This document shows positions 11,599 through 21,710 of a stretch of 64,000 bases of DNA, in pieces. Position 1 is the first letter of the stretch, and every line of letters starts with the position of its first letter. A model generated the notes under the pieces. That model had not been told where the DNA came from and made no database searches. It saw only the letters and a program-made list of their open reading frames with translations. Location of the stretch: assembly GCA_006176705.1 (NCBI GenBank), contig QRFJ01000007.1:2267089-2331088 (forward strand). The letters are read 5' to 3'. The stretch is from Cocos nucifera. Its lineage: Eukaryota; Streptophyta; Magnoliopsida; Arecales; Arecaceae. A program made the position numbers and the translations under genes.

Positions 11599-12796
11599 GT
11601 ACATATTTACATGTGTATTTATCTGAGTTGAATATAAATTTGCCTGAGGTCAGGGAGATGTCCTTGAGTTGAAGATTGGACTAGAAGAAGGGTGGTGGCG
11701 ACCATTTTGTCTGCAAGTCTGGCTGGTTGCCCGGGTTTTTTTTTTGACTTTAAAGACAATTTCGGCAAATATCTTTATTGATTCTTGCGGATTTTCGGCA
11801 TTTTTTCCCAATGTTTTCACTGCATCCCAGTGCGTGGTTTTGATTATTTTTTTATCAACAAGAGAAACGCCAGATTGTTCTACCAGCTTGTTTTGCAGGT
11901 GCAGGACCGACTTGATTATTATATTGTTCAGCCATTTTTAGCGCGAACGGTGGCCAAGGTCGCTGCCGTTTTAATCAGGAAATAAATTACACAAGTCAGT
12001 TTCACAGCTAAAGTCAGTGCCATTTTAATGACACATGTCGGTTCACTCTGTTAGTTTTGCTTGTCGGAACCCTGGCTCCATTGATTTCTACCATCAAATC
12101 TTATTGACTTTTAATAAAAGTTTCTGAACGTCTGTCATTCATTCAACGGTTTCACGTGGTGGCACGTGGGAAAATATCAGAATAAGTAGGATCGGCTGCA
12201 GAGAAGAGGTGTAGAATAGATTGAGGGACCTGGGAAAAAAAAAAAAAAAAAGAGGAAGAGAGAAGGGAAGAAGAAAGAAAGAAAAATATTCTAATTATAC
12301 GGTTCAGATTGTTACCGGTTGGTGACGTCACGATCGTCCATGAATGGTGCCCTAGTCCTGGATGGATAGGGCCAGCGTATCTAATTACACAGTGCCTTAG
12401 TACGGCATGGACCCATGCATGAACCGTAATGGCATGATTAGACCTCTCCTCTTACGGTCACAAAATGGAGAGGATTTTTTTTTTTTTTTTTTTTTTTTCA
12501 GTTAAAGAGATTGATATAGACAGTTCTCTCAAGACTATTAGGACACCAGTTGAAATCTGGAGTTGCAGAGAAATAAGAAGAATTTTAGACTAATTTTACA
12601 TAAGGAAACGATCACAAAAAGATTCTTAATATCTACCATTTCTCGAATTAAGGCAAAGGTGCTTGAAAACTTCTACCATAAATTTTTCTTACCCAAAGAA
12701 GAACGTTTTAATAAAGATGACCGCATCCCGCTTCTCTCTCTAAAATCTAAATATATGCTGGTAGTGGAACTGTTAGGCTTTTTCATGTCAGGTAAT
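11599..12796. other. PTPMT 3' UTR and convergent intergenic region
   Basis: The first few hundred bases are probably PTPMT 3' UTR; the last few hundred are probably the 3' UTR of the OXS3-like gene, read from the other strand. The stretch includes an A tract (12236-12251) and a T tract (12477-12499). No further gene was recognised. Confidence 0.5.
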
Positions 12797-13684
12797 TTAG
12801 TGAAGACAAAAATTCTTTTGTACGGGAATAGTTGGTGGTTTGCTGCCGCCACTTGCAATCGAAGAAGCACAAGAACCTCTCGATGCCTTCTTTGATCTGG
12901 TCTTTCTGGAAGGGGCCGGTGCTTGGTTAGATTCTGTGCTTCCATCTAGACCTCCTGCATAGCTCTTGCATGACTTCATCTTCCTTGTGAAGGGAGTCTC
13001 TTTCTTAGGCAGATCCTGGAGGCATCTCACATCGGACAGGGAGGTGAAGGACTGGGACTTCCCTTGATAGTACTTGGATAGCCCCCTCCTACAGAACACC
13101 ACAGTCAATACTTACCAATTCAACTGAGATATGATAAGATGGCAATAGCAATCCTCTATCCAGTCATGTACAACATATTAAGATGCGTTGTTAGTTAATA
13201 TTGAAGCAAAAGAAGAGTTGAAATCTGCAATCATAGACATGGATCTTTTCACCCACCTAAATGAAATGACTTATATATCAAGCTTGCCCATCTCTCTCTT
13301 TTTTTTTAAAGAGCTAATCTATATTCTTAAAATGATGATGATCGAACTAATTTTTCGTTAAGGAATGGAAACAGTTTGTATTTGGTGGAGCTCTGATCAT
13401 GGATCCATAAACAAAGGTTTAGATTCATGTGAGAGTACCACTCACTTGGTAGGAAGTTGCGCCGTGAGGGAGGATAAATCGTAGAGAGGCCCAGTTGCAT
13501 CGAATCGTGATGGCAAGGAGGTTGTTTTGTCCATAGGTGGTGGAAATTTTGGAGAGGAAGTTGCGTCCTCCCTGACATCCTCGTCGTCGGAGTCGCCGGA
13601 GAAGGAGGAAGATTCGCGTAGCTCATCATCATCTTCGTCACAAGGTAGGATCCCATGAAACCTCTGGCTGAGGTCTTCACCCAT
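12797..13684 (-). CDS. OXS3: OXIDATIVE STRESS 3 (OXS3)-like protein, two exons
   Basis: On the minus strand exon 1 runs 13684-13446 and exon 2 runs 13088-12797, joined through donor GTGAGT and a CTGTAG acceptor, giving 176 residues. Residues 17-38 are acidic and Ser-rich (DEDDDELRESSSFSGDSDDE). The family's signature block follows across the splice junction: GPLYDLSSLTAQLP (65-78), then RGLSKYYQGKSQSFTSLSDV (81-100) and RCLQDLPKKE (101-110). The C-terminal part is basic (KTRSKKASR, 142-150). OXS3-family proteins are small nuclear, chromatin-associated plant proteins linked to heavy-metal and oxidative stress tolerance; that role is family knowledge. The start Met is the only in-frame Met upstream of the acidic segment and lies about 120 bp below a TATA box. 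The Arabidopsis relative is At5g56550. Confidence 0.85.
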
Positions 13685-13801
13685 CTCTGGTTTGTGGTCT
13701 TTAATTGCAGCCTAAGAGGTGAAGTATATGGAGCCTCTTTCTATCTACAGGTTTTCCCTCTTACAAGGCCACCCGTCCTCGTTGTATCCCATCCTAGGGT
13801 G

Positions 13802-13809
13802 TATATATA
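13802..13809 (-). promoter_or_regulatory. TATA box of the OXS3-like gene
   Basis: TATATATA, palindromic in sequence, in the context CTATATATAC on the minus strand, about 120 bp upstream of the start codon at 13684. Position and spacing fit a core promoter; no start-site evidence is available. Confidence 0.5.
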
Positions 13810-15041
13810 GCAAACGGCCCACAGCCATGGGCGATAGATTTTTAAAATTAATGTTATTAATAATAATAACGATAATAATGATGGTGGAATCTAGTTGTGG
13901 TGCTCTTTGCTTTCTTTGGTACAGTATGTCAGTTAAAAAACATTGTTTTGAAAAGGCGTGAAGGGATTGTTAGCTCTCTTTTTTATTTCTTTCTTTCTTT
14001 GGGAGAAGCAATAAAAAAAAAAAAAAAGGGATGGTTAACTTTGTGTTACCCCTTTTGCCATTGGCTTTTCTGGTTCCGAAGAATCAACGTTCTCCCCCTA
14101 TTCGATGGGTATATTTGTAAAACTAGTGCGTGCAGGTGTAAGAGATAAGGCCTATGCCTCGGATTCATCCATATCTCCCTTCCATAACCATTTCAATGCG
14201 TGTTGTCGTCAGTTGTCCGATGGGAATTTCTTATCGGAAATGATTCAAATTAAGGTTGAACAAATCTAGAGACAACTTTAGTGGGCTTGTCCCCCTCTTT
14301 GCAGAGCCAGGTGTCCATTGGTTCTTATTCTCCGGAACTATTGTCCACCTAACAAATGATGTCCAATCTAGAAACAATTGAACAAGTTTATGGAAGGGTG
14401 AACAAGGAAGCTAACAGCACAGGGGACCCGGATAGATTTCGGTGCCCCACTTTTAAATGGTCGCACGTTATACTTTCAGGCCTGTCAATTTCTTGTGGCA
14501 GGAGGATTGGACCGAAGTCCAAGTAGGAATAACCCAAGCTTTGCGTCCACAAGCCAGAATCCTTCCCTTGTTTTCCGCGGTAGGCATGTGGGGACTTGGT
14601 CGAAATCACGAAGGGAGACTTCCAGACCTGAGTTTTAGCGGGTCATCGTGGAATGTTGAATCGTTATGATGGTCCAGTGGGGATAACGTCATGAAGGATA
14701 TATAGAGAATTAGAGATAAGGAAGAGGACGGGGGCACGGGGAGTGGTAATAAATAATGATACCAATCTATTGAAGCCAGAATGAATGCCGACTGGGTGTC
14801 TTCCAGATTTCCATGGCCCAACTGCGCGATGCGGTCCACGGGACCGATCACATGGCCTGGACGGTTGGAGCTGGGACTCGGTGGGTGGGGATGAGGCGGC
14901 ATGGGGAACGCCGGGAGGCACGGCGCTCGTTATATTTTGAATATTTTTCTTACAAAAAATAAAAATTCGGTGCATTCTTATCCAGAATCTCGATCCGTAC
15001 GGAGACTTGCACAGGCGCATGATTCTTGGCGGTTGGGAATA

Positions 15042-15046
<5 letters not shown>
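13810..15046. other. Intergenic region
   Basis: No gene recognised. It contains an A tract near 14013-14027 and several short open frames on both strands (for example 14457-14669, 14664-15020) with no domain resemblance. The first part may hold the distal promoter of the OXS3-like gene. Confidence 0.5.
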
Positions 15047-15109
<63 letters not shown>

Positions 15110-15116
15110 GAAAAGA
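15047..15116. repeat. (TA)n microsatellite
   Basis: About 35 uninterrupted TA dinucleotides. It gives the artefactual Ile-Tyr repeat tail of a reading frame at 14901-15107. Confidence 0.98.
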
Positions 15117-15363
15117 AAAATGATACGCAAGCTTACATCAGTAATTCGCGACACATAAATTTCTTGGAAGCCATCGGACCATAAACTGCCCTTTTTTTTT
15201 TTTTTTTTTTTTTTGACAATTAGTCATCTATTCTTTTAAAGATACTAGAGGAGAGGGATTTGGTCAACAAAATAAATATATAAATAAATATTATGAAAGA
15301 AATTCTTATTATATGTGAGATTAAAGTATCATCGCCGGAGCGGTAGCGGCATGTAAATTTTGA
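15117..15363. other. Intergenic spacer with T tract
   Basis: AT-rich DNA with a 24-base T tract (about 15191-15214). Nothing coding seen. Confidence 0.5.
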
Positions 15364-16242
15364 TTAGGACTACAAGTGGGCTCGGATCAGGCCGACTTTG
15401 AATTGGACTTCGGGCTCAATCTGGAACCATTTAAATCGGGCTCGGATCAAAAAATAAGACTCGTTTTTCTTTCAGATCAGACTTGAGCCTATCTTTAACC
15501 CGGACTCGAAACCAAGTTCATTAAAATCACCCCACCACAACCCCACGACGAAACCCATGCGTCACAGTGCCCCCCCCGATGGATCCGACCTTTCGAAACC
15601 CCCTCCACCCTTCCACGCCCCCTGCAAAACCCATGCACCCTCTCCCTCTGCATTGATCTCGGTCCTTGCAAACCCCTCCCACCTCTGATGGTCTCGGCCC
15701 TCGCAAACCTCCCTCCCCCCTCCCACGCACCCCCCCTCCCCCCAAAACCTATACGCCCCACCCTGCCCTCCATCCCACCGATCCCGATCCTCGTGAAGCC
15801 CCCCACCCTCCGATGGTCCTGATCCTCGCGAACCCCCCTCCGCCGTCCCACGACCCCCCAAAATCCACGCACCCCACCCCCCACCGGTCCCGGCCCTCAC
15901 AAACCCCACTCTACCCATCTCCAGTCCCTTGTGAACCCCCCTCCTCTCGTGGCCCTGGCTTCGGCATTCATGCTGCACCCCCATGGCCCTCGACCGTCGC
16001 TCTTTCGTGGCCCCTTACGGCTCCCTCAACACCCCTCCGTAGCCAGTTGGCCCCCCATGGCATCACCACCGCACCCATGCACACCCCCTGGTGGGCTGGC
16101 CCAATTGGCCTTTGGGCCAAGCTTAGGATTGAGTTTTTTAAAAAAATTTGGACCTAAGCTTGACCCCAAGCCCCAAAAAAAATTTGGACCGGGCTCGAAT
16201 AGAGGTAAAATCCGACCTAGTCCAGCCCACTTTCAATTCTAG
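15364..16242. mobile_element. C-rich non-autonomous element with terminal inverted repeats (879 bp)
   Basis: The left end (TTAGGACTACAAGTGGGCTC) and the reverse complement of the right end (CTAGAATTGAAAGTGGGCTG) share AAGTGGGCT and continue with similarity (GATCAGGCCGACTTT against GACTAGGTCGGATTT), giving an imperfect inverted repeat of about 35 bp. The hexamer TTTTGA flanks both sides (15358-15363 and 16243-16248), a candidate target duplication. The interior is very C-rich on this strand and makes Pro- or Gly-rich open frames on both strands. No transposase is present. The class could be hAT or Mutator-like. Confidence 0.6.
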
Positions 16243-16556
16243 TTTTGAACCAAATGATGATGATTTTCTGACTAGAGGAGTCTTTTGTCAAAATAATTGA
16301 TAATTCATGAGTAGCATGCAAATACCTTAAAATTTTATGGATAGCCCGTATGTTGACAATAACTTCCAGAACAGTTTGATTCTCTCAAAATGTTGATAAA
16401 TAGTTGTAGCTTTTTCTTGTCAGCCACTACCGCTGAAGGAGCAAGGATCTTTCCATCCAAAAGCAAAAGAGAAGCCAATGACCAGGGGCCTCCTCGATGA
16501 GTACCCCAAAAGCAGGGAACCTTTTTCTCTATCCAGAATCGTAAAATTCGGTTATC
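16243..16556. other. Intergenic spacer
   Basis: Short unique-looking DNA between two transposons; an 86-residue open frame on the minus strand (16335-16595) runs into the adjacent LTR and has no recognisable domain. Confidence 0.45.
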
Positions 16557-16561
16557 GACTA

Positions 16562-17353
16562 TGTTGGAAATAAATTTTGCTCCTATCGAAGTCAAATTCG
16601 GTGTTCAGTCTGATGCGGCCAGTAGCTATGAAAGAACTTCGACGGATGGATCTTGACCGAACTATTACAGCCAATCGAACTGATAAGCGACCAAGCCTCT
16701 TCGAACTCTCAACGGTAGAACTCCTCAAGCGATCGTCCCTTCAGCCGACCGAACTCCACAGCAGTAATTCCTCAACCAAACTTCTCAGCTTACTCCTCAG
16801 CCGAACTTTTTTGGGAGCCGAACTCTTCTCAGACACCCCCTTCAGCCGGTCGAACTTCTCAGCGGTCGACCCCACTACTAAACGGTTACACAATAATAAC
16901 GATCGGCATTTATCAAGTCAATAACGATCGGCATTTAAAGTCAATAACGATCGGTATTGATTAGGACAGTTACGACAATCATTAATCAAGGCAGTTACAA
17001 CAAGCTCCTTCTATAAAAAGGACCCTCCAGATACGCTTACGCTAGGTTCTAAAAATCCTTCTCTTCTTCTCAAAACTCTATTGAACTCCATACCGAGCAC
17101 TCCATTCCTGTTGGCGCTGACTTGATCGTCGGAGGGTCCAACCGGAGCCACACCCCATCGGCTTCGGACGGAACTTCATTTTGCAGGTCCCCGGCAGTGA
17201 CCTCATCGGCCTCCACTCCAACGGATTCCGACGACAACCAGATTCTACGTCAACAAATTGGCGCTAGAAGGAGGGCCTGACGACGATCAGATTCTGTGTC
17301 AACAGATTGGCACTAGAGAAAGGACCCGACGACGATCAGATTCTGCGTCAACA
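16562..17353 (+). repeat. 5' LTR of copy 2, with repeated LTR/PBS junction
   Basis: It starts TGTTGGAAATAAATTTTGCTC. The TATA box is at about 16999. The last ~100 bp repeat the LTR end plus the primer-binding-like sequence three times: CAACA ends fall at 17255, 17304 and 17353, each followed by a version of TTGGCGCTAGAAGGAGGGCC and ACGACGATCAGATTCT. I place the functional LTR end at the last copy because the 3' LTR also includes one such unit before its CA end. Confidence 0.8.
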
Positions 17354-17355
17354 GA

Positions 17356-17375
17356 TTGGCGCTAGAGGAAGGGCC
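17356..17375 (+). other. Candidate primer-binding site of copy 2
   Basis: TTGGCGCTAGAGGAAGGGCC immediately follows the LTR end. The equivalent in copy 4 is TTTGGCGCTAGAAGGAGGGC. Position is as expected for minus-strand priming; I cannot name the matching tRNA without a search. Confidence 0.55.
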
Positions 17376-17480
17376 TCGAACCTCCGAGGTTTCCTTGTTC
17401 TTAAAGGAGTGCTCGGTGATGATTTCTCTCTCTCCGGAGATCCCTCTTCTTCCTCACTAGAGTTCTCTTCCGAAGAGAAA

Positions 17481-18990
17481 ATGCCTCGAGAGCTTTGACT
17501 CGACGATCGACAGCTTGCGTGCCAGATCCGCATGTTCCTATCTCAGCCCCGGCAGCCCAGTTTCCACACGAAGCCATCGCAGACGTGGAGCAGTTCAACC
17601 TAATGGTTGGGTCCGTGGCCCCGCCGAAATGATGCTGGCCATGCGACAACCTCCGACGGAGACTTTGCCAGCAAACCCGCCATGAGGACGCGAGGAACCG
17701 GCCTTAAGAAAAAGCATTTGGGCATATCAATCGCCCTTAGGAAGGAGAAACGGAGAGCAGAAGTTCTCCCGCAGAAGGTTTCACAAGAAGGTCGGAACGA
17801 AGTTCGACAGAAGCGAAGCCAAACTCCCCTTCAAAGCTCATCGCTCAAGTCAGGCCGAACTCCCTCCATCTCGAGTATGTCATCAACGAAACCCCCTACA
17901 AAGAATTCACAGGAGGCGGAGTGAAGTTCGGCAGCTAAAGCAAAGCCGAGCCCCACCTCGAGCTCGTCATCAAGGAAGTCCGGACAAAGAAGGAAGAAGT
18001 TCCTCCATAAAAGATTTTGCAAGGAGGCAGAATGAAATTCGACCGCGTCCAAGGAGGCGGAATGAAGTTCGGCCACGTCCACGACCTCGAAGCTCATCAT
18101 CGAGGAAGCCTTGATAAAGGGGCATGAAGTCCTCCCGCGAAAGCTTTCGCGGAAAAACGGAATGAAGTTCGACAACTCAAGAAAAGCCGAGCTCCCCCTT
18201 AAGCTCGTTGTCAAGGATCCGGACAAAAGAAGCAGAAAGTTCGGCGCAAGCGAGGGCGGAACGAAGTTCTCCCGCCAAATGAAGTTTGGCGCAAGTGAGG
18301 CCGAACTCCTCCTCAAACCTCATCGTCGGAATGAAGTTCGGTGCAAGCAACTCCTGCTCGAGTATGTCACCAAGGAAGACCCCTATAAAGATTTCACAGG
18401 AGGTGAGATGAAGTTCAGCACGCTCATGACCATCTCAGGACAAGCGAGGACTCCCTAACTCCAAGGAAGCTCCGACAAAGGGCATGAAGTTCTCTCGTAG
18501 ATTTCACGAAGGGACGGAATGAAGTTCGGCCGCGCTTACAACCTCCACAGCACAAGGCCCGAACTTTTCAAGCTCGCCACCAAGGAATTCCCGCGGAGGG
18601 TTTTGCAAGTTCGGCCGCGTCTACGACCTCCCCAGCACAAGTGAGCCCGAACTTCACCTTGAGCTCGCCACCAAGGAAGCCCCGATAGAGGGGCGCAAAG
18701 AAGCCATCCTTCCGGAAGGTTCCACGACTATGCCCCCCTCAACGCTCCTCAAACTCAGATTCTCACTGAAGTAAAGAACCAGCTGCCAAGATCAGAAGGG
18801 TTATAGTCTTCCCCAAACAAGCATGACCAAAGCAAGTACTATCTTTACCATCGCAACCATGGCCACGACACTGAGGAGTGCATCCAGCTCCGAGACGAAA
18901 TCGAGGAGCTCGTTAGAAAAGGGCGGCTGGGTAAATTCATTCGACGCCAGTCTGAAGATCGGTGACGGGCGATGCCGTAACAAGAAACGA
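17481..18990 (+). pseudogene. Decayed Tat-lineage-like gag of copy 2
   Basis: The start ATGCCTCGAGAGC (17481) is followed by a stop after five codons. Near the end, 18834-18965 reads KYYLYHRNHGHDTEECIQL and continues DEIEELVRKGRLGKF. This Y-x2-H-x4-H-x4-C type block followed by an acidic helix is typical of gag in the Tat/Ogre group of Ty3/Gypsy elements. The same block is in copy 4. Multiple frameshifts and stops lie between, so it is non-functional. Confidence 0.7.
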
Positions 18991-19267
18991 TAAGGTCGAC
19001 CGCCTCACGACGTCGTTAACGTTACCCCAGGTCCCAGCGTCGAAGCTAAGAGAAGCATGCTCCAAAGTGAGGAGACCAGCATGAGATAGAAAAGGTCGTC
19101 CACATGAAGAAGCGCAGAGGAACAATGCTACCACGACCCTGAGTCATAAAGAATTCGGAAATATATGCCAGTAACTTCCTTTTAATAAAGTTCTTTCCTT
19201 TCAACAGTATATTGTTTTTGAGCGCCAAAACTATGTAATGACAGGAAAAGAAGCAGTCAATAGTCGT

Positions 19268-19304
19268 CGTGTTAGGAACAGGAGGAAGACCTCGTCCTAA
19301 CACG
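19268..19304 (+). repeat. Conserved hairpin of the family in copy 2
   Basis: A perfect 10-bp stem: CGTGTTAGGA (19268-19277) pairs with TCCTAACACG (19295-19304) around a 17-base loop. Compared with the first copy-1 unit, the second stem pair has changed from A-T to G-C with both sides altered. Confidence 0.8.
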
Positions 19305-19339
19305 AGCAGGTCAAAGACCATCAACCGAGAAGCGACTTC

Positions 19340-20200
19340 GGCAATGACTTCGGCTAGAGATAAGATCTCTTCCGAGAAGCAACCTCGGCCAGAGATAAGA
19401 TCTCTCTCGAGCGACTACCTCGGCTAGAGATAAGATCTCTCCCGAGAAGTTCGGTCAGAGATAAGATCTCTCCCGAAAAGCAACCTCGGCCAGAGATAAG
19501 ATCTCTCCCGAGCGACCACCTCGGCTAGAGATAAGATCTCTCCCGAGAAGTTCGGCCAGAGATAAGATCTCTCCCAAGAAGCGACTTCGGCAGCGACTTC
19601 GGCAGCGACTTCGGCTAGAGATAAGATCTCTCTCGAGAAGCGACTTCGGCCAGAGATAAGATCTCTTCCGAGAAGCGACTTTTGGCTAGAGATAAGATCT
19701 TTCCCGAGCGATTGCTGTCAACCTCGGTCAGAGATAAGATCTCTCCCGAGAAGCGACTTCAGCTAGAGATAAGATCTCTCCCGAGCGACCCTGTCAACCT
19801 CGATCAAATAAGGTCTCCTCCGAGCAACCGGGCCAACCTCGGTTGGAGAGCGTCAACTTCGACCTCGGCGAGAGATAGAATCTCTCCCGAACGACCGTGT
19901 CAACCTCGGTTGAAGAGCTTCAACTTCAACCTCGACCAGAGAAGATCTCTCCCGAGTGGCCGAGACAACCTCGGTCAGAGATAAGATCGGAGACAACCTC
20001 ATCCTGAGATCAGATCTCTTTCGAGCGCCCGTATCAACCTCGACTGTAGGAGACAATGTCGCACCCGATGAGCTCAACCTCCGACCTCGATCGCAGGAGA
20101 CGAGGCCTACCTCAACCTCGGTTGAAGATGGGATCTCCTCCGAGCTTCAACTTCAACATCAACTTTAGTCGGAGATGAGATCTCTCCCAAGCTTCGACTT
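19340..20200 (+). repeat. Array of GAGATAAGATCTC units in copy 2
   Basis: Units of AGAGATAAGATCTCTCCCGA alternate with GCGACTTCGGC, CAACCTCGGC or GCGACCACCTCGGCT spacers. The core motif is identical to that of copies 1, 3 and 4 although spacers differ. Confidence 0.88.
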
Positions 20201-20292
20201 GAACCAGCACGAAATCCAGAAGAAGACTTCGACAGTCGCCTTTTCTGCACTCCCTTTCTTCGAGTTTCAAACTCGGAAGTGGGGGGGCTAGT

Positions 20293-21007
20293 GTTGGGGA
20301 TAAACTCCGCTCCTGCCGAAGTCAAGTTCGGTGCCCAGCCTGATGCGGCCAGTAGCTACGAAAGAACTTCGACGGATGGATCTTGATAAGCGGTCGAGCC
20401 CCTTCGGACTCTCAGCGACAGAACTCCTCAAGCAGCCGTCCCTTCAGCCGACCGAACTTCGCAGCAGTAATCCCTCAATCGAACTTCTCAGCTTACTCCT
20501 CGGTCGGACTTCTTTGGGAGCCGGACTCCTCTCAAACACCTCCTTCAGCCAGCCGAACTCCTCCACAGCCGATCCCACTACTAAACGATTACACGATAAT
20601 AACGATCAACATTTATCAAGTCAATAACGATCGACATTTAAAGTCAATAACGATCAGCATTGATCAGGACAGTTACGACGATCATTAATTAAGGCAGTTA
20701 CGACAAGCTCCCTCTATAAAAAAGACCCTCCAGATACGCTTACGCAAGATTCTAAAAACCCTTCTCTTCTCCTTAAAACTTTATTGAACTCCGCACTGAG
20801 CACTCCATTCCTGTTGACGCTGACTTGATCGTCGGAGGGTTCAACCGAAGCCACCCTCCATCGGCTCCGGATGAAACTTCATTTTGCAGATCCCCGACGA
20901 CGATCTCATCGACCTCCACTTCAATGGATTCCGACAACAATCAAATTCTACGTCAACAGATTGATACTAGAAGGAGGGTCCGGCGACGACCAGATTCTGC
21001 ATCAACA
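20293..21007 (+). repeat. 3' LTR of copy 2 (715 bp)
   Basis: It starts TGTTGGGGATAAACTCCGCTC after a G run and ends ATCAACA at 21007, next to the target duplication. It includes one internal copy of the LTR-end/PBS unit (CAACA at about 20958 followed by GATTGATACTAGAAGGAGGG), so the PBS-derived sequence has become part of the LTR. Confidence 0.88.
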
Positions 21008-21012
21008 GACTA

Positions 21013-21710
21013 TATGAAATTTTTCATCTCAATCCGGTTTACATTTATTCAAGGAAGCAATCTAGCCCAACAACTTCCATTTTCCAAGCTCATAGATCGA
21101 TAGTTCATTGGAAACAGTTTGGTGTAACTGTTGTTACCTTGCTTCTAGAAATGTAATTTAGCGGGGGGACACAGGTCGACAATAGAATGAATTAGCGATG
21201 AAGAAATTTCACTCACAAAATGATACATGATGGCCCAACCCTGACTCGGTCAAATTATGGGATTTTAGATGATAGGTAAAAAATAAAAATAAAAATAAAA
21301 AGTACGCCACTGCTCACGTGCTTTGTACTGCTTGGAATATAAATTGCTCGTTTCGTGAGCATGGCTGGATCCGCATACATCCCCCCTCCCTTTTTTTTTC
21401 CGGAAGAACAATGAAACATGGCTTTCAATAGCTCTTTGCTAGAGGAAAACTAAGTGGTACATTCATGCACGCCAATGTATGCTCATCTAAGACTCATGCA
21501 CCTGAATATATTCATGATTTAAAAACTAAATGGCGCATTTATGCACTCCAAGGTATGCTCACGTGAAACTCATGCAGTTGAGTATATGATTGACTTGAAC
21601 TAGAGCAGCAGCAAACCAGAGAGCTGCAGGAGGGCAAAGTGAACTTGCAACATCTTTAGCTCAGATTGTTAATTTACATGTAATGTGCATGTAGAAACCG
21701 TCATATATAC
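21013..21710. other. Intergenic region and MKK6 3' UTR
   Basis: No gene recognised. Two related segments contain 'CATTCATGCACGCCAATGTATGCTCAT' and 'GCATTTATGCACTCCAAGGTATGCTCA' (around 21460 and 21533), a short diverged duplication. The part nearest 21711 is probably the MKK6 3' UTR. Confidence 0.5.

Larger units (their letters stand above)
16562..21007 (+). mobile_element. LTR retrotransposon copy 2, non-autonomous (4446 bp)
   Basis: Bounded by a 5-bp target duplication GACTA (16557-16561 and 21008-21012). The 5' LTR is 16562-17353 and the 3' LTR 20293-21007. Between them lie a decayed gag (about 17481-18990) with a recognisable zinc-binding-like block, one hairpin repeat (19268-19304), an array of AGAGATAAGATCTCTCCCGAG units (about 19340-20200) and a polypurine tract (20280-20289). 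No RT, RNase H or integrase motif is present. It lies between the OXS3-like gene and MKK6. Confidence 0.92.

Noticed and set aside
15495..16157. Pro-rich (+) and Gly-rich (-) frames of 129-163 codons
   Set aside because: Composition artefact of C-rich DNA inside a TIR element; overlapping frames on both strands and no domain.
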